Source: Leptospira kemamanensis (GTDB lineage: Bacteria > Spirochaetota > Leptospiria > Leptospirales > Leptospiraceae). Taken from it: a DNA stretch of 64,000 bases. The stretch lies in assembly GCF_004769665.1 (NCBI RefSeq), contig NZ_RQGG01000018.1:1-64000 (forward strand). The letters run 5' to 3'. Positions 8,867-17,044 of this stretch are shown piece after piece. A program made the position numbers and the translations under genes. Numbering within the stretch: the stretch's first letter is position 1; each line of letters starts with the position of its first letter. The notes below the pieces were generated by a model. That model was not told where the DNA came from. It searched no databases and worked only from the letters and a program-made list of their open reading frames with translations.

Positions 8867-9367
8867 TTGAAGCGAAACCAAGATTACATTAAAAATATTT
8901 TCATAATTGTTTGTTTTTCTTTCTTCGGAAGTTTACACTCAGAAACAAATACAATTGTGTATGTGAAAAAAGCGGATAAGAAGTTATCCGTTGTGAAAGC
9001 AGGAAAAACCATTCTCACAATTCCGATCTCACTTGGTTTTGAACCAGAAGGTCCCAAACGGGAAGAAGGAGACGGAAAAACTCCTGAAGGCACATATACG
9101 ATTGATTACCAAATTCCTGAATGGGATTATTACAAAGCATTACACATTTCCTACCCCAACAAATCACAGTTAGAAGAAGCGAAAAAGAGAAACGTAAAAG
9201 CAGGCAGTGGGATTCTCATTCACGGGATGAAACGCCATTGGAATTGGTTTGGCCATTTACATACATATTTGAATTGGACACATGGTTGTATGGCAGTGAC
9301 CAATGAAGAAATGGATCTGCTGTTTGAAATGGTTCCCATTGGTTCCAAAATCATAATCGAACCATAA
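8867..9367 (+). CDS. L,D-transpeptidase (YkuD-domain) protein
   Basis: The 166-residue exported protein has a signal peptide (residues about 9-25). A YkuD domain follows, with the catalytic pattern complete: IHG at 118-120 and THGC at 138-141, Cys141 being the nucleophile. In this family the enzymes form 3-3 peptidoglycan cross-links or attach lipoproteins to peptidoglycan; which applies here is unknown. It resembles the short ErfK/YafK-type members. Translation starts at TTG 8867, with AGGA eight bases upstream, inside the end of the preceding gene. Confidence 0.85.
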   Translation: MKRNQDYIKNIFIIVCFSFFGSLHSETNTIVYVKKADKKLSVVKAGKTILTIPISLGFEPEGPKREEGDGKTPEGTYTIDYQIPEWDYYKALHISYPNKSQLEEAKKRNVKAGSGILIHGMKRHWNWFGHLHTYLNWTHGCMAVTNEEMDLLFEMVPIGSKIIIEP

Positions 9368-9381
9368 TTCATATTGAAACA

Positions 9382-10662
9382 ATGGAAAACAAGATGATCC
9401 GTCTCAAAAAAATAAAATATATATTCATCCTCATTCTATTTATTTTTCATTCAAACTGTTTGTGGAAACAGATTGGGAATGGATATACCACAAAAGCAAA
9501 AATCCCTGTTTATGGAAAACCGGATGTTGCCAGTCAGGTTTTATTTGAAATTCCAAAAAATTCAGATTTTTTGATTATCGAAAAATTGTCAAATAAGGAA
9601 ACGAAGTTAACGAACGATTGGTGGAAAATCAAAAAAGACAATCGTGTCGGTTATATAATTGATAAAAGAGACTATGCCAATTTGATCTTTTTACCTTTGC
9701 AAAAACCGCAATTTGGTTTGGTTGCGGCTACATCCTTATTTTTAAGAAGTGAACCGAATGTGGAAAGCAAAGCGATCGAAAAATTAAAAACAAAAGATAT
9801 AGTTGAGATATTAGAAGAAAGTCCTTCTACCATTTCCGTGAATGGAAAACAGGGAAATTGGATGAAGATAAAAGCAAAATCACAAAACATCGGATATGTT
9901 TTTTCACCTTATATTGTAATAGGAGATACAGAAGAAATTCTAACAACACTATCTGATTTTGAAACAAAGGAATCTGGTTGGGTGTATGTAAAAAATAAAC
10001 CCGGTTACGTTCATCAACTCTACAACAAAAAACTAGTAAAAATTAACAATGAACAAGTTGAGGAAGATCAATTTTATTATGTGAAATCAAGGTATGTCAC
10101 CAAAGAAGGAAAGGTATTCTTTCGTGTGATCAAACAAACATCAAAACAAGATGATTGGTATTCTGAAATTGAAACGACTGTTTTAACCGATTGTTATTTG
10201 CCTGCAGAGTCCGTTGTATTATCGAATAAGTTTGCCTCTTTGTACTCGAAGATTCGAATCAACGATAAATTGGAAAACCGAATCTTTGAATATTTAAGTA
10301 AAGATGTGGATTACGATATTGATCCAGATATTACATCAATAGAGACTTTTCAATGGAAAAAAAATCAATATTATATGATAGCAACGACATTTAAGTATGA
10401 AGAAGAAGCGTGTATTGGGTGTTTTTTAGCAGAATCAAAAAACATTGTTTTCGTCCTAAAGGAAAAAGGAAATTCCTTCGAGACAATTTTTCAATCCGCA
10501 GGGCGTAGGAGTGCGGATTTAGAACCATATGCGAATCCTCCAAGAGTTGTCATCAATACAAGTCCAATGCCGGAAGGGGATGATGATCCTGGTGCGATTG
10601 ATTCAGATACGTATGAATTAAAAGGTGATAAGTTTGTGTTTATGGGTAGAAAAAGGAATTAG
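9382..10662 (+). CDS. lipoprotein with two SH3-like domains
   Basis: A 426-residue protein with a signal sequence ending in HSNC (Cys26), a relaxed lipobox of leptospiral type. Two bacterial SH3-like repeats follow, at about 33-98 (AKIPVYGKPDVASQVLF and GYI) and about 108-178 (SLFLRSEPNVESKAIEKL, GNWMKIK, GYVFSPYI). The rest, with a Cys pair (EEACIGCFLAE), is unrecognised. SH3b domains commonly bind cell wall, which would fit its place just after an L,D-transpeptidase (15-base gap). A second Met at residue 5 is an equally possible start. Confidence 0.75.
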   Translation: MENKMIRLKKIKYIFILILFIFHSNCLWKQIGNGYTTKAKIPVYGKPDVASQVLFEIPKNSDFLIIEKLSNKETKLTNDWWKIKKDNRVGYIIDKRDYANLIFLPLQKPQFGLVAATSLFLRSEPNVESKAIEKLKTKDIVEILEESPSTISVNGKQGNWMKIKAKSQNIGYVFSPYIVIGDTEEILTTLSDFETKESGWVYVKNKPGYVHQLYNKKLVKINNEQVEEDQFYYVKSRYVTKEGKVFFRVIKQTSKQDDWYSEIETTVLTDCYLPAESVVLSNKFASLYSKIRINDKLENRIFEYLSKDVDYDIDPDITSIETFQWKKNQYYMIATTFKYEEEACIGCFLAESKNIVFVLKEKGNSFETIFQSAGRRSADLEPYANPPRVVINTSPMPEGDDDPGAIDSDTYELKGDKFVFMGRKRN

Positions 10663-10808
10663 AGAATCTAATCGAAACGTGAATTCAAAAAATTGACTTT
10701 TCTATTTTGAACGGATTTCAAATTGATACTATTCAGCTAACAAATGCAAGGTGTCAAAATTGTTATCCTGTAATTTAAAAAAGCAGGTATTAGCATTTGG
10801 TCTTTCGT

Positions 10809-11459
10809 TTATCGAATTGTCGCAAACACATTGGTCCAGTAGTGCGAATAACTAGCGTTTGCGTTGATTCCGTCGCGTGCTGTATAACCAATTCCTACAT
10901 GAGTATAATTGCAATTCTCCATATTGGAACGGTGGCCAGAGGAATTCCACCACTGCTCAAATGTCCCTTCGGCGGAGGATACACCTGCAGCAATATTTTC
11001 ACCAGCCCCAACATCCAGACCTTCTGCTTTCACACGCGTGGTTGGAGTGGAACCATCTAAACCAGTATGAGAAAAGAAATTGAAGCGCACCATGTTGTCG
11101 TTGTGTTTTTGTGCGGCAATGTTCAAAGCTCTATGTTGGGACGTGGAACCAGAACATTGAGAAGCATTTAAGAACGTTAGTGTAGTTCCATTCGAGAGAG
11201 TGTAAGATCCATTCCTTCTGTAAGATTCCAAAATATTATAAAACTCTAATGCTTTTCCAGACAATTGACCCGAAGAACTCATAGCAAGGGCAGCGATTCC
11301 TAGCAGGTTTGTTTCTTTATTTTCGGTTTCCTTTTTTTGGCTTTCACATTCTGTTTTTAAAGTTAAGGTATCAACAGGACATTCTGCTATATTTTGGATG
11401 CAATTGCTAAAAGAGAAAAGGAAAGTCAGTAACGGGATAAGGTATGAAAAATGCTTCAT
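10809..11459 (-). CDS. CAP-domain (SCP/PR-1-like) lipoprotein
   Basis: The 216-residue product has a signal sequence ending FSNC (Cys20) and a CAP domain from about residue 68 to the end. Typical CAP features are visible: HNDNMVRFNFFSHTGLDG with the domain His residues, ENIAAG, then FEQWWNSSGHRSNMENCNYTHVGIGY, and a C-terminal Y.HYWTNVFA. Cys residues near 120 and 188 could form a disulfide. Bacterial CAP proteins are secreted, with mostly unknown biochemical roles. It is convergent with the SH3 lipoprotein; the 146 bases between hold no gene or clear terminator. Confidence 0.85.
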   Translation of the reverse strand: MKHFSYLIPLLTFLFSFSNCIQNIAECPVDTLTLKTECESQKKETENKETNLLGIAALAMSSSGQLSGKALEFYNILESYRRNGSYTLSNGTTLTFLNASQCSGSTSQHRALNIAAQKHNDNMVRFNFFSHTGLDGSTPTTRVKAEGLDVGAGENIAAGVSSAEGTFEQWWNSSGHRSNMENCNYTHVGIGYTARDGINANASYSHYWTNVFATIR

Positions 11460-11526
11460 GAATACAGTTTCGAAAATGGAAGCATAAAAGTCACCTTACA
11501 ATGTTTTTGATAATGTTACATTTGTG

Positions 11527-11994
11527 TTACCTGAGATGATCCGCTAAGTGTTTGCCCGTTTCCAAATATGTTTTTAAATTGGAGAGAACACTAGGCCAAC
11601 CATTCGAAATTCCGTTGAACATTTGTGGGTCTAAACCTTCATGGTTGACTGCCAATCGGACAAGACCATCTGCATAATGGGAAATTTCAAAAGTAACTCG
11701 TGAATGTATGGATTCATCATTCATTTCATTTGGTCGTGCCCAAGAAATCACCAACTTATTTGGAGGATCAACTTCCAATACCTTACCAACGAGGTCAACG
11801 GTCCTATCTTCATCCATTCTTACATGTTTCCAAACAGAACCAACTTTCCACTCCGACACATTGGTATGAGAAGGATTTTTTGACAATGGATCTGACCAAT
11901 ATTTTTTTGTCACCTCGGGATCGATGATTGCATTCCATACCTTTTCAGGTGTACTAAGAATATAAGTCACATAAACAAAGTTAAGTGATTCCAT
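11527..11994 (-). CDS. SRPBCC / AHSA1-like domain protein
   Basis: The 155-residue soluble protein has the START-like AHSA1 pattern: VYVTYILSTPEKVWNAIID at the N-terminus, EWKVGSVW, then VLEVDPPNKLVISW and a C-terminal helix beginning GWPSVLSNLKTYLETG. Such proteins are small ligand-binding cups. Its start lies 14 bases inside the upstream ArsR-type regulator gene, the frequent ArsR-SRPBCC pairing, so it is probably under control of that regulator. Ligand unknown. Confidence 0.85.
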   Translation of the reverse strand: MESLNFVYVTYILSTPEKVWNAIIDPEVTKKYWSDPLSKNPSHTNVSEWKVGSVWKHVRMDEDRTVDLVGKVLEVDPPNKLVISWARPNEMNDESIHSRVTFEISHYADGLVRLAVNHEGLDPQMFNGISNGWPSVLSNLKTYLETGKHLADHLR

Positions 11995-12325
11995 TGTTAT
12001 CTCCTTCCAATTGTGATTTTAAGTCGTGTAAAAAACTCAAACGATTCTCCTCAAATTTTCTCACCCAACGAGCATACACCTCGTAAATCGGGACGGGGTT
12101 TAAGAAATGAAGTTTTTCACGTCCTTTCCAAACCACCGTAACCAAATTTGCATCGATTAACATTTCGATGTGTTGGGTAGCCGATTGCCTTTGCATATCG
12201 AGTTGTGCACAAAGTTGGGAAAGTGTTTGGCCATTTTCTTTGCAAAGCAAATCGAGAACCTTTCTCCGGCTCGGATCCGCCATCGCTTTGAAGACCAAAT
12301 CTGTTCCTATCGCTTCCTTGGGCAT
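11981..12325 (-). CDS. ArsR-family winged-helix regulator
   Basis: The 114-residue protein starts MPKEAIGTDLVFKAMADPSRR and has a winged-helix domain with the ArsR signature region KVLDLLCKENGQTLSQLCAQL followed by the recognition helix SATQHIEMLIDANLV. No metal-binding ELCVC-type Cys pair is present, so it is not a classical metal sensor; regulators of this subgroup usually sit beside AHSA1-like genes, as here. The frame extends upstream to 12475, but the added 50 residues are Pro/Leu-rich and unlike the family, so I use the ATG at 12325; the ribosome binding site is weak there. Confidence 0.8.
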   Translation of the reverse strand: MPKEAIGTDLVFKAMADPSRRKVLDLLCKENGQTLSQLCAQLDMQRQSATQHIEMLIDANLVTVVWKGREKLHFLNPVPIYEVYARWVRKFEENRLSFLHDLKSQLEGDNNGIT

Positions 12326-12869
12326 TGGAAGTAAATATGCAGTAAAATACCTGCATGTTAACAAAATTTTGTAAAAATGGAGAGGGAGGCTGGCAAAGGA
12401 AGGATTGGATACTAGAATTTGGTAAGGGAGAAGGGGTGGAGAGTGGATAGGGGGCATGAGGGAATTATGTCGCATTGGGGTTGGTTGGTTATGGCGAAAG
12501 GGGAAACTAAAGGTAATAATCTATTAACATAAGTTAGGTGGTATGGAATCACAATATGGAATGATTGTTTGGTTTCAATCTGATTCTCTGTTTCAGAATG
12601 AGTTTGTTGTTTTGGAACACGAGGAATACATTGGAAAAAATTAAATCCTCCTTTAACGATTGTTTTATTTTTGTTTCATTCTATTGAAAGGATTTTTTTA
12701 TGTAAGGAATCTATATTCTTGTTCCTCTGATCAAGTTCCAAATCTGACCGAAGTCGTTTGTATTTTGAATGCATACTCTTTTGTTGGAAATTGATCCGGA
12801 GATAGACAAACATGGGAACTGAGTTGAAAACCACTAGAAATTGAAAATGCAATCAAAACTTGGAACGAA
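12326..12869. other. intergenic region without recognisable gene
   Basis: About 540 bases separate the divergent ArsR gene and the following envelope-protein gene. I find no convincing coding frame, RNA gene or repeat. The segment TTTCATTCTATTGAAA (near 12675) is a short imperfect inverted repeat. A 7-codon frame at 12847-12873 has a stop overlapping the next ATG but no ribosome binding site. Promoters for both flanking genes must lie here but none stands out. Confidence 0.6.
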
Positions 12870-13778
12870 ATGAAACATTTTATACTCTCCATCTTCTTAC
12901 TCTTCTCTATATTCTCTGAATTATATGCTTTAGAATCAGAAAAAACAACTTCCTATCCTCTCAATCTCCAAGTTTTCTATCGAAGGAATTCTTCTTTCAC
13001 CAATACATTTGAAGAAAGTATCTATACGAAAACATTTTCAACTTATATTGAGGATAAAAGAAAAGATCCGATTGTTTCTTATGACATAGGATTTAGAAAA
13101 AAAATAACAGAGAGTAATTTCTCTTTTGATGTTGAATTCTCTGAATTGAAAAAAGGAGGTTATCCCATCGCAATGATCAATTGCTCCCGCGTAACCTCTG
13201 CATGTAATGATTATAGCATCCCATCGGGTACGTATTACCGTTCTCAAGTTCGATCGATAGTCAATTATGAGGTGATACCCAATGTGTTTCGACTTTCAGG
13301 GGGAATCCGATACATACGATCAGAATTGTCCGATGGATATATTTATTCTTATTCCTTAAATTTTGGACAAAAATATGCAGGTCCTGAATTGGGTTTTGAG
13401 GTGGAGACACCCAAATTTTGGAACTTCAATTTGAAGTTCAATTATTCTTACTTTCTATTGGGAGGTAAAATCAATTATAGCTATGCAACTCCAAGTAGAA
13501 CTGGGGAAAATGGATACATTTCTTTTTTATCAGAACCAACAACTAAGTATTATGGGCAACAAATAGGGTTAAAATTAAATTATTTTATCGAAGATCACTA
13601 CTACATCTCTTTGGGAATTTCCAATGTGAGTGCAAAAGTACGAACCAATAGCATCAACATCTATTCGCAAGACATAGAATATGATAATTTCATAAATACT
13701 AAATTTAGAACGGTTTATGGAAATTCTTTCCGAGAAAATATCAACAATGTGTATTTTGAACTTGGACTTCTGATCTAA
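12870..13778 (+). CDS. putative outer-membrane beta-barrel protein
   Basis: A 302-residue protein with a clear signal peptide (about 1-20, cleavage near LYALES). The mature part is rich in Tyr, Phe, Ser and Asn, with alternating polar/hydrophobic strands separated by short turns. The C-terminus ends NNVYFELGLLI, close to the terminal beta-signal of outer-membrane barrels. I recognise no specific family. GGA seven bases upstream supports the ATG at 12870. Function unknown; porin-like or structural roles are both possible. Confidence 0.6.
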   Translation: MKHFILSIFLLFSIFSELYALESEKTTSYPLNLQVFYRRNSSFTNTFEESIYTKTFSTYIEDKRKDPIVSYDIGFRKKITESNFSFDVEFSELKKGGYPIAMINCSRVTSACNDYSIPSGTYYRSQVRSIVNYEVIPNVFRLSGGIRYIRSELSDGYIYSYSLNFGQKYAGPELGFEVETPKFWNFNLKFNYSYFLLGGKINYSYATPSRTGENGYISFLSEPTTKYYGQQIGLKLNYFIEDHYYISLGISNVSAKVRTNSINIYSQDIEYDNFINTKFRTVYGNSFRENINNVYFELGLLI

Positions 13779-13828
13779 AAAGAAATTTTGTAAAATGCGT
13801 TTGCCAATTTCCTTCTGTTTCAGATCCC

Positions 13829-14419
13829 TTACTCTCCTTTCACTTCATCGTCATCTAACGGATCAAAGCCTATGAATCCTACAATAAAATCAAATAATTC
13901 AGAGAAATTCATTCCGACTCTCATTCCATAATAAAAGGCGATGGAAGTTTCTACCTTAAGTGGAGAATTACATCTTGTTACATTTTGTTTGGAATTTGGA
14001 ATGGAGGCGATGGGGAAGATCGTGAGTAAATTGAGGATTTGGTAATCTTTTTCTTTGCTTCTTGGAATAGGTCGATATTGGAAATGGCCACTTGAATTGA
14101 TGAGGAAAAAAGAATTTCCCAATTTATTTTTTGGAGAGTCGTTGCTCAGTAAAGGAGAAATGCCCAATCGTGAGCCATCGGATATTTCATAAATTCCTAG
14201 ATGTCCATCTCTAAGGCCAAATCCACGAGTCTGATCCTCTATTTTTAAACCTCCTCCGATACACCATAAAAACAGACTGACACCGGCACTTTTCTTTTCG
14301 ATGCCAATCGTAACTAAATCCGTTGTGTCATACATTCGATTTCGGAAATACCTAGAAGTACTTTCACAAGCAAGGAAAGAAAATACCATCACTACTAAAA
14401 GCAATCGATTCCACCACAT
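13829..14419 (-). CDS. putative lipoprotein of unknown function
   Basis: The product (196 residues from this start) begins MWWNRLLLVVMVFSFLAC, a signal sequence with a lipobox-type Cys18. The mature part has a Gly-rich stretch (LWCIGGGLKIEDQTRGFG) and a hydrophobic segment near the C-terminus (ELFDFIVGFIGFDPLDDD). I do not recognise the family. The frame extends to a TTG at 14455, but that would put the start inside the strong opposite-strand promoter at 14449-14476, and the ATG at 14419 places the signal at the terminus. Neither start has an ideal ribosome binding site. Confidence 0.6.
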   Translation of the reverse strand: MWWNRLLLVVMVFSFLACESTSRYFRNRMYDTTDLVTIGIEKKSAGVSLFLWCIGGGLKIEDQTRGFGLRDGHLGIYEISDGSRLGISPLLSNDSPKNKLGNSFFLINSSGHFQYRPIPRSKEKDYQILNLLTIFPIASIPNSKQNVTRCNSPLKVETSIAFYYGMRVGMNFSELFDFIVGFIGFDPLDDDEVKGE

Positions 14420-14448
14420 AGAATCTAACGTTCGTTCCTGTTTTAAGA

Positions 14449-14476
14449 TTGACAAGTGATATTTATTTCCTATGAT
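14449..14476 (+). promoter_or_regulatory. strong-looking sigma-70 promoter for the small-lipoprotein array
   Basis: A perfect -35 TTGACA (14449-14454) is followed after 16 bases by TATGAT (14471-14476), a five-of-six -10 match. It points into the array of small lipoproteins, about 80 bases upstream of the first start. It is one of the best consensus promoters I can see in the window, suggesting the array is expressed and not cryptic. Confidence 0.7.
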
Positions 14477-14556
14477 CTACACTTACCAACTGATGCCCAC
14501 TAGGTGATTTTACTAATCTATGATTGGTGCAAATTGAATCGAGTTCAGAGGATAGA

Positions 14557-14820
14557 TTGATCGAATATTTTAAAAGACTACTGTTATGCGGAACGCTTTG
14601 TACTTTGGTCGCGTGCCATACCGAATATAGTAATGCACCGGAAATGTGTGCCATTTTTATTGCTAATAATCAGAATCGACTTCAAAATGATTTAGTTTTA
14701 TTAGAAAAAGGTGAAATCACGCAGGAAAACTTTGAGCTTAGAAAAAGAACTAGAGAAGATGGAACATTGACGCTCTGCCTTATGTCTTTAATTAAAACCA
14801 AGGAGAATTCCAATTTTTAG
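14557..14820 (+). CDS. small SHOCT-like lipoprotein, array member 1 (type A)
   Basis: The product (87 residues from TTG 14557) has a signal sequence MIEYFKRLLLCGTLCTLVAC, so the lipid-anchored Cys would be residue 20. Mature part: APEMC (second Cys), helix LEKGEITQENFELRKR, third Cys in LCLMSL, end KENSNF. The start at 14557 is chosen because AGAGGA lies just upstream and gives a normal signal; the frame runs to a TTG at 14524 without a better site. The last codons contain AGGAG, which serves as ribosome binding site for the next gene. Function unknown; anchored in the envelope by inference. Confidence 0.7.
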   Translation: MIEYFKRLLLCGTLCTLVACHTEYSNAPEMCAIFIANNQNRLQNDLVLLEKGEITQENFELRKRTREDGTLTLCLMSLIKTKENSNF

Positions 14821-15067
14821 ACTGATCCAATTCCTATTTTTTTTAATGATCATTGTATCGTGTAAACCAAAGACGATCACGACTCCCGAAGGTTGTTTGT
14901 TTGGAGCGGTTCTATTGAATTCGATAGATTTGGAAGATAAACGTAGGTTGGACCAAGGTTTGATCACCGAAGAAGAATACCAAAGCAGAATTCAAAGGTC
15001 ACCTAATGCAGTTTTACTCATTTGTGCATTGTCACTTCGTAAAACGAATGTTGACGGAAATTTTTAA
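14813..15067 (+). CDS. small SHOCT-like lipoprotein, array member 2 (type B)
   Basis: An intact frame encodes a signal, a lipobox-type MIIVSC, TTPEGC (second Cys), LDQGLITEEEYQSRIQR and a third Cys in LICALSL, ending NVDGNF. The first ATG (14846) would leave only five residues before the lipid Cys. A functional signal therefore needs an upstream start: the best is ATT at 14813, seven bases after AGGAG (14801-14805) inside member 1, giving MFRLIQFLFFLMIIVSC. A CTG at 14822 is the alternative. The gene thus overlaps member 1 by 8 bases. Closest relative in the array is member 5. Confidence 0.65.
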   Translation: MFRLIQFLFFLMIIVSCKPKTITTPEGCLFGAVLLNSIDLEDKRRLDQGLITEEEYQSRIQRSPNAVLLICALSLRKTNVDGNF

Positions 15068-15081
15068 AATAAGGAATTTAA

Positions 15082-15339
15082 ATGAAAAATGTAATTATAG
15101 TTTTGATTTGTTTCGTTTTAACTTTGTCAAATTGTCAGAATGAGTATGCGAATTCGCCACAATTATGCGTTGTAGCAAATGCTCAATTGCAATCGGCTCT
15201 TGCAAAAGACCTAGATGATTTCAATAATGGAAAGATTAATCAAGAATAGTATGAAAGAGCTAAGCGCAATAGAGAAACCGGAGCATTGGGATTATGCTTA
15301 ATTTCTTTAATAAAACGTGAGCAAAATGGAAATTTTTAG
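15082..15339 (+). pseudogene. array member 3 (type C), interrupted by in-frame TAG
   Basis: From ATG 15082 (AAGGA just upstream) the frame gives a signal MKNVIIVLICFVLTLSNC, then SPQLC, LDDFNNGKINQE, a TAG at 15247-15249, then YERAKRNRETGALGLCLISL and the terminal NGNF. Aligned to its neighbours, the stop replaces the second Glu of the EEY motif, so one base change (GAG to TAG) explains it. Everything after the stop is still in frame and conserved, so inactivation is recent, or the stop is read through. Without readthrough only a 55-residue fragment is made. Confidence 0.75.
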
Positions 15340-15348
15340 GCCAAATCG

Positions 15349-15591
15349 TTGAAGTTCATAGTATTTATATTCTATTTAGTCTGTACGCTGTCTTTAACCT
15401 ACTGCGTCTCCGACAAACCAAATTCTAAAGAAATCTGCCTGCTAACATCAATTAGTATCAATTCGCTTAATGAACGTGATAAGAGGGATTTAGACGCGGG
15501 ACAGATTACGGAAGCTCAATACCAAACGTTTGTTGCTAATCGAAATACAACGACACCGCTATTGTGTTCCTTTATGTTTTTGGAGAACTAG
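15349..15591 (+). CDS. small SHOCT-like lipoprotein, array member 4 (type D)
   Basis: The 80-residue product from TTG 15349 has a signal MKFIVFIFYLVCTLSLTYC (lipid Cys19), then KPNSKEIC, LDAGQITEAQYQTF and a third Cys in LLCSFMFLEN. Type D members lack the Asn-Phe terminus. It is nearly identical to array member 9 at 17045 from the lipobox onward, in DNA as well as protein. The terminal codons GAG AAC TAG and following GG form the ribosome binding region of the next gene. Confidence 0.75.
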   Translation: MKFIVFIFYLVCTLSLTYCVSDKPNSKEICLLTSISINSLNERDKRDLDAGQITEAQYQTFVANRNTTTPLLCSFMFLEN

Positions 15592-15602
15592 GGATTAAAT
15601 TG

Positions 15603-15854
15603 ATGAAGGTTGGATTTTTAATTTTTTTAATTTTGATAATATATGCCTGTGAACCTAGGACGATTACTTCACCGGAAATTTGTGTAGTTTCAGTTCTCGT
15701 GACGAATTCAGCAAATTTGGAAGATAAAAGAAAGTTTGAACTAGGAGAGATCTCGGAAACTGATTTTCAGAGACGAATGGGTCAAAGACAGTCTGCCGCT
15801 TTAGCGGGATGCGTTCTCGGTTTACGCAAAACGAATGTTGATGGAAACTTCTAA
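15603..15854 (+). CDS. small SHOCT-like lipoprotein, array member 5 (type B)
   Basis: The 83-residue product begins MKVGFLIFLILIIYAC, a compact signal with lipid Cys16. Then follow TSPEIC, LGEISETDFQRR and a third Cys in GCVLGLRK, ending NVDGNF like member 2. The ATG at 15603 is preferred to the frame's earlier start at 15564 because AGGG ends 9 bases upstream and the signal is then N-terminal. The AGGG overlaps the stop codon of member 4, so translation of the two is probably coupled. Confidence 0.75.
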   Translation: MKVGFLIFLILIIYACEPRTITSPEICVVSVLVTNSANLEDKRKFELGEISETDFQRRMGQRQSAALAGCVLGLRKTNVDGNF

Positions 15855-15869
15855 TATAAGGAATATTTA

Positions 15870-16124
15870 ATGAAACATACGATCTTAGTTTTGGTAATTG
15901 GTTTCTTTTTTATTGATTGTCAGCCTGATCGAATGAGCACACCCGAGGCATGTCCTCTTTTCGCAATTTTATTAAAATCAACTGATGATCGCGATATTTA
16001 AAGAGTAACGGATGGGACGGTGACTTTGGAACAATATGAAAAAAATTCTTTGGAAATAAAGACATTTGCTGCGGCGATGTGCTATTATGCATTGCAAGAT
16101 CGGGCTGTGAATAACAATTTTTAA
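15870..16124 (+). pseudogene. array member 6 (type C), interrupted by in-frame TAA
   Basis: From ATG 15870 (AAGGA upstream) the frame reads MKHTILVLVIGFFFIDC, then STPEAC and DDRDI, then TAA at 15999-16001. It continues in the same frame with RVTDGTVTLEQYEKNS, a Cys in AMCYYAL and the terminal NNNF. The stop replaces a Lys/Arg of the paralogues, again explicable by one base change such as AAA to TAA. The product before the stop is 43 residues and lacks the SHOCT-like motif. It matches member 3 in position after a type B gene. Confidence 0.72.
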
Positions 16125-16187
16125 AACAGTTTATTAACAGAATTTTTATGAGTTAAATCTATATTTGAAGGATTATGTTTTAAAGCA

Positions 16188-16460
16188 ATGGTTAAGAATC
16201 AATTGATAGTTAAATGGGTATGCATATTTTTTTTATTTTTTATGGTCATTAAATGTCAAAGACAATTTGGGAATTCTGCAGATCTTTGTGCGTTTGCTAT
16301 ACTTGAAGGCGAAGGGTTAAATTCCGAAGATTTAAAAAAACTCAATGTTGGATTAATTTCTCGTGAAGAGTATGATCGTATTATTCGTGTTAGGAATGAA
16401 TCAACAATTGGTATATGTATTCTTTCTTTCATTAAACGTGAAAAAAATCAAAATTTTTAA
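16188..16460 (+). CDS. small SHOCT-like lipoprotein, array member 7 (type A)
   Basis: A 90-residue product with signal MVKNQLIVKWVCIFFLFFM and lipid Cys23 (VIKC), then SADLCAFAIL, LNVGLISREEYDRIIRVR, third Cys in GICILSFIKR and terminus NQNF. It is closest to member 8 at 16764. The ribosome binding site is weak (GAAGGA about 17 bases upstream). The frame remains open for 64 codons beyond the stop, see the following region. Confidence 0.75.
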   Translation: MVKNQLIVKWVCIFFLFFMVIKCQRQFGNSADLCAFAILEGEGLNSEDLKKLNVGLISREEYDRIIRVRNESTIGICILSFIKREKNQNF

Positions 16461-16763
16461 TCTAAGGAAACTGTTTACAAACGTGAATTTAGACCAGTCG
16501 GTGCCAAAGATGGTTGTATGATAAGAATTGATGGATTATTTACCTCTGGAATGACTGATGCAATGTTTGCCGGTATGAATTTCAAAACAGCTTTCTTTGT
16601 GAGAAGCGGTAGGTTTAATAAGAATCAGTTCAAGATAAAACAGGCATATTTCTAATTTTCATTTGGAAATTGGAAAGATATCCGAACTTTAGTGGACTTA
16701 CTTTATTAACGGTATCATCGTGATGGTTGAATTTAAAAAAAATTAGTTCATTTTAGACTGACT
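16461..16763 (+). other. gap in the array with an unexplained in-frame coding remnant
   Basis: Directly after the TAA of member 7 the same frame stays open to a TAA at 16653-16655. It includes an ATG at 16518 that would give 45 residues starting MIRIDGLFTSGMTDAMF. The translation (aromatic, basic, with Gly-turns) is unlike the array family and has no ribosome binding site or signal. It resembles the C-terminal piece of a larger beta-rich protein, perhaps the relic of a gene lost during array expansion. From 16656 to 16763 I see nothing coding. Confidence 0.4.
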
Positions 16764-17036
16764 GTGGGGCAAAAATTTGTAACAAAGGTAATCCTTCTTT
16801 GTATTATACTTCTATTTTTCTCAATAGGATGCGAACAAAAATATCTTAGTAACCCAGCATTTTGCGCTTTTGTGGTAGCTGATGGAGAATCTTTGAATGC
16901 TGAAGATTTGGCTAAACTGGATGCTGGATTAATCTCTAACGAGGAGTATGAGCGTTTAATTAGATTAAGAGAAAATTCAACATTAATTGCCTGCGCTTTG
17001 TCGATTTTAAAAACCAAGGAGAATTCCAATTTTTAA
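16764..17036 (+). CDS. small SHOCT-like lipoprotein, array member 8 (type A)
   Basis: The 90-residue product from GTG 16764 has signal MGQKFVTKVILLCIILLFF and a lipobox SIGC (Cys23). The mature part reads NPAFCAFVVADGES, then LDAGLISNEEYERLIRLR, the clearest match in the array to a SHOCT helix. The third Cys is in ACALSIL and the end is KENSNF. Its last 26 bases are identical to the last bases of member 1, showing recent shared origin. The next gene starts 8 bases after the stop. Confidence 0.78.
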   Translation: MGQKFVTKVILLCIILLFFSIGCEQKYLSNPAFCAFVVADGESLNAEDLAKLDAGLISNEEYERLIRLRENSTLIACALSILKTKENSNF

Positions 17037-17044
17037 TTCAGATT

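Noticed and set aside
10663..10808. Terminator between converging SH3 and CAP genes
   Set aside because: No stem with T-run could be found in either direction.
12847..12873. Seven-codon leader-like frame whose TGA overlaps the next gene's ATG
   Set aside because: No ribosome binding site and no attenuator structure; chance overlap is the simpler explanation.
14524..14820. Start of array member 1 at TTG 14524
   Set aside because: It would place 11 polar residues before the signal peptide; TTG 14557 with AGAGGA upstream fits the paralogues better.
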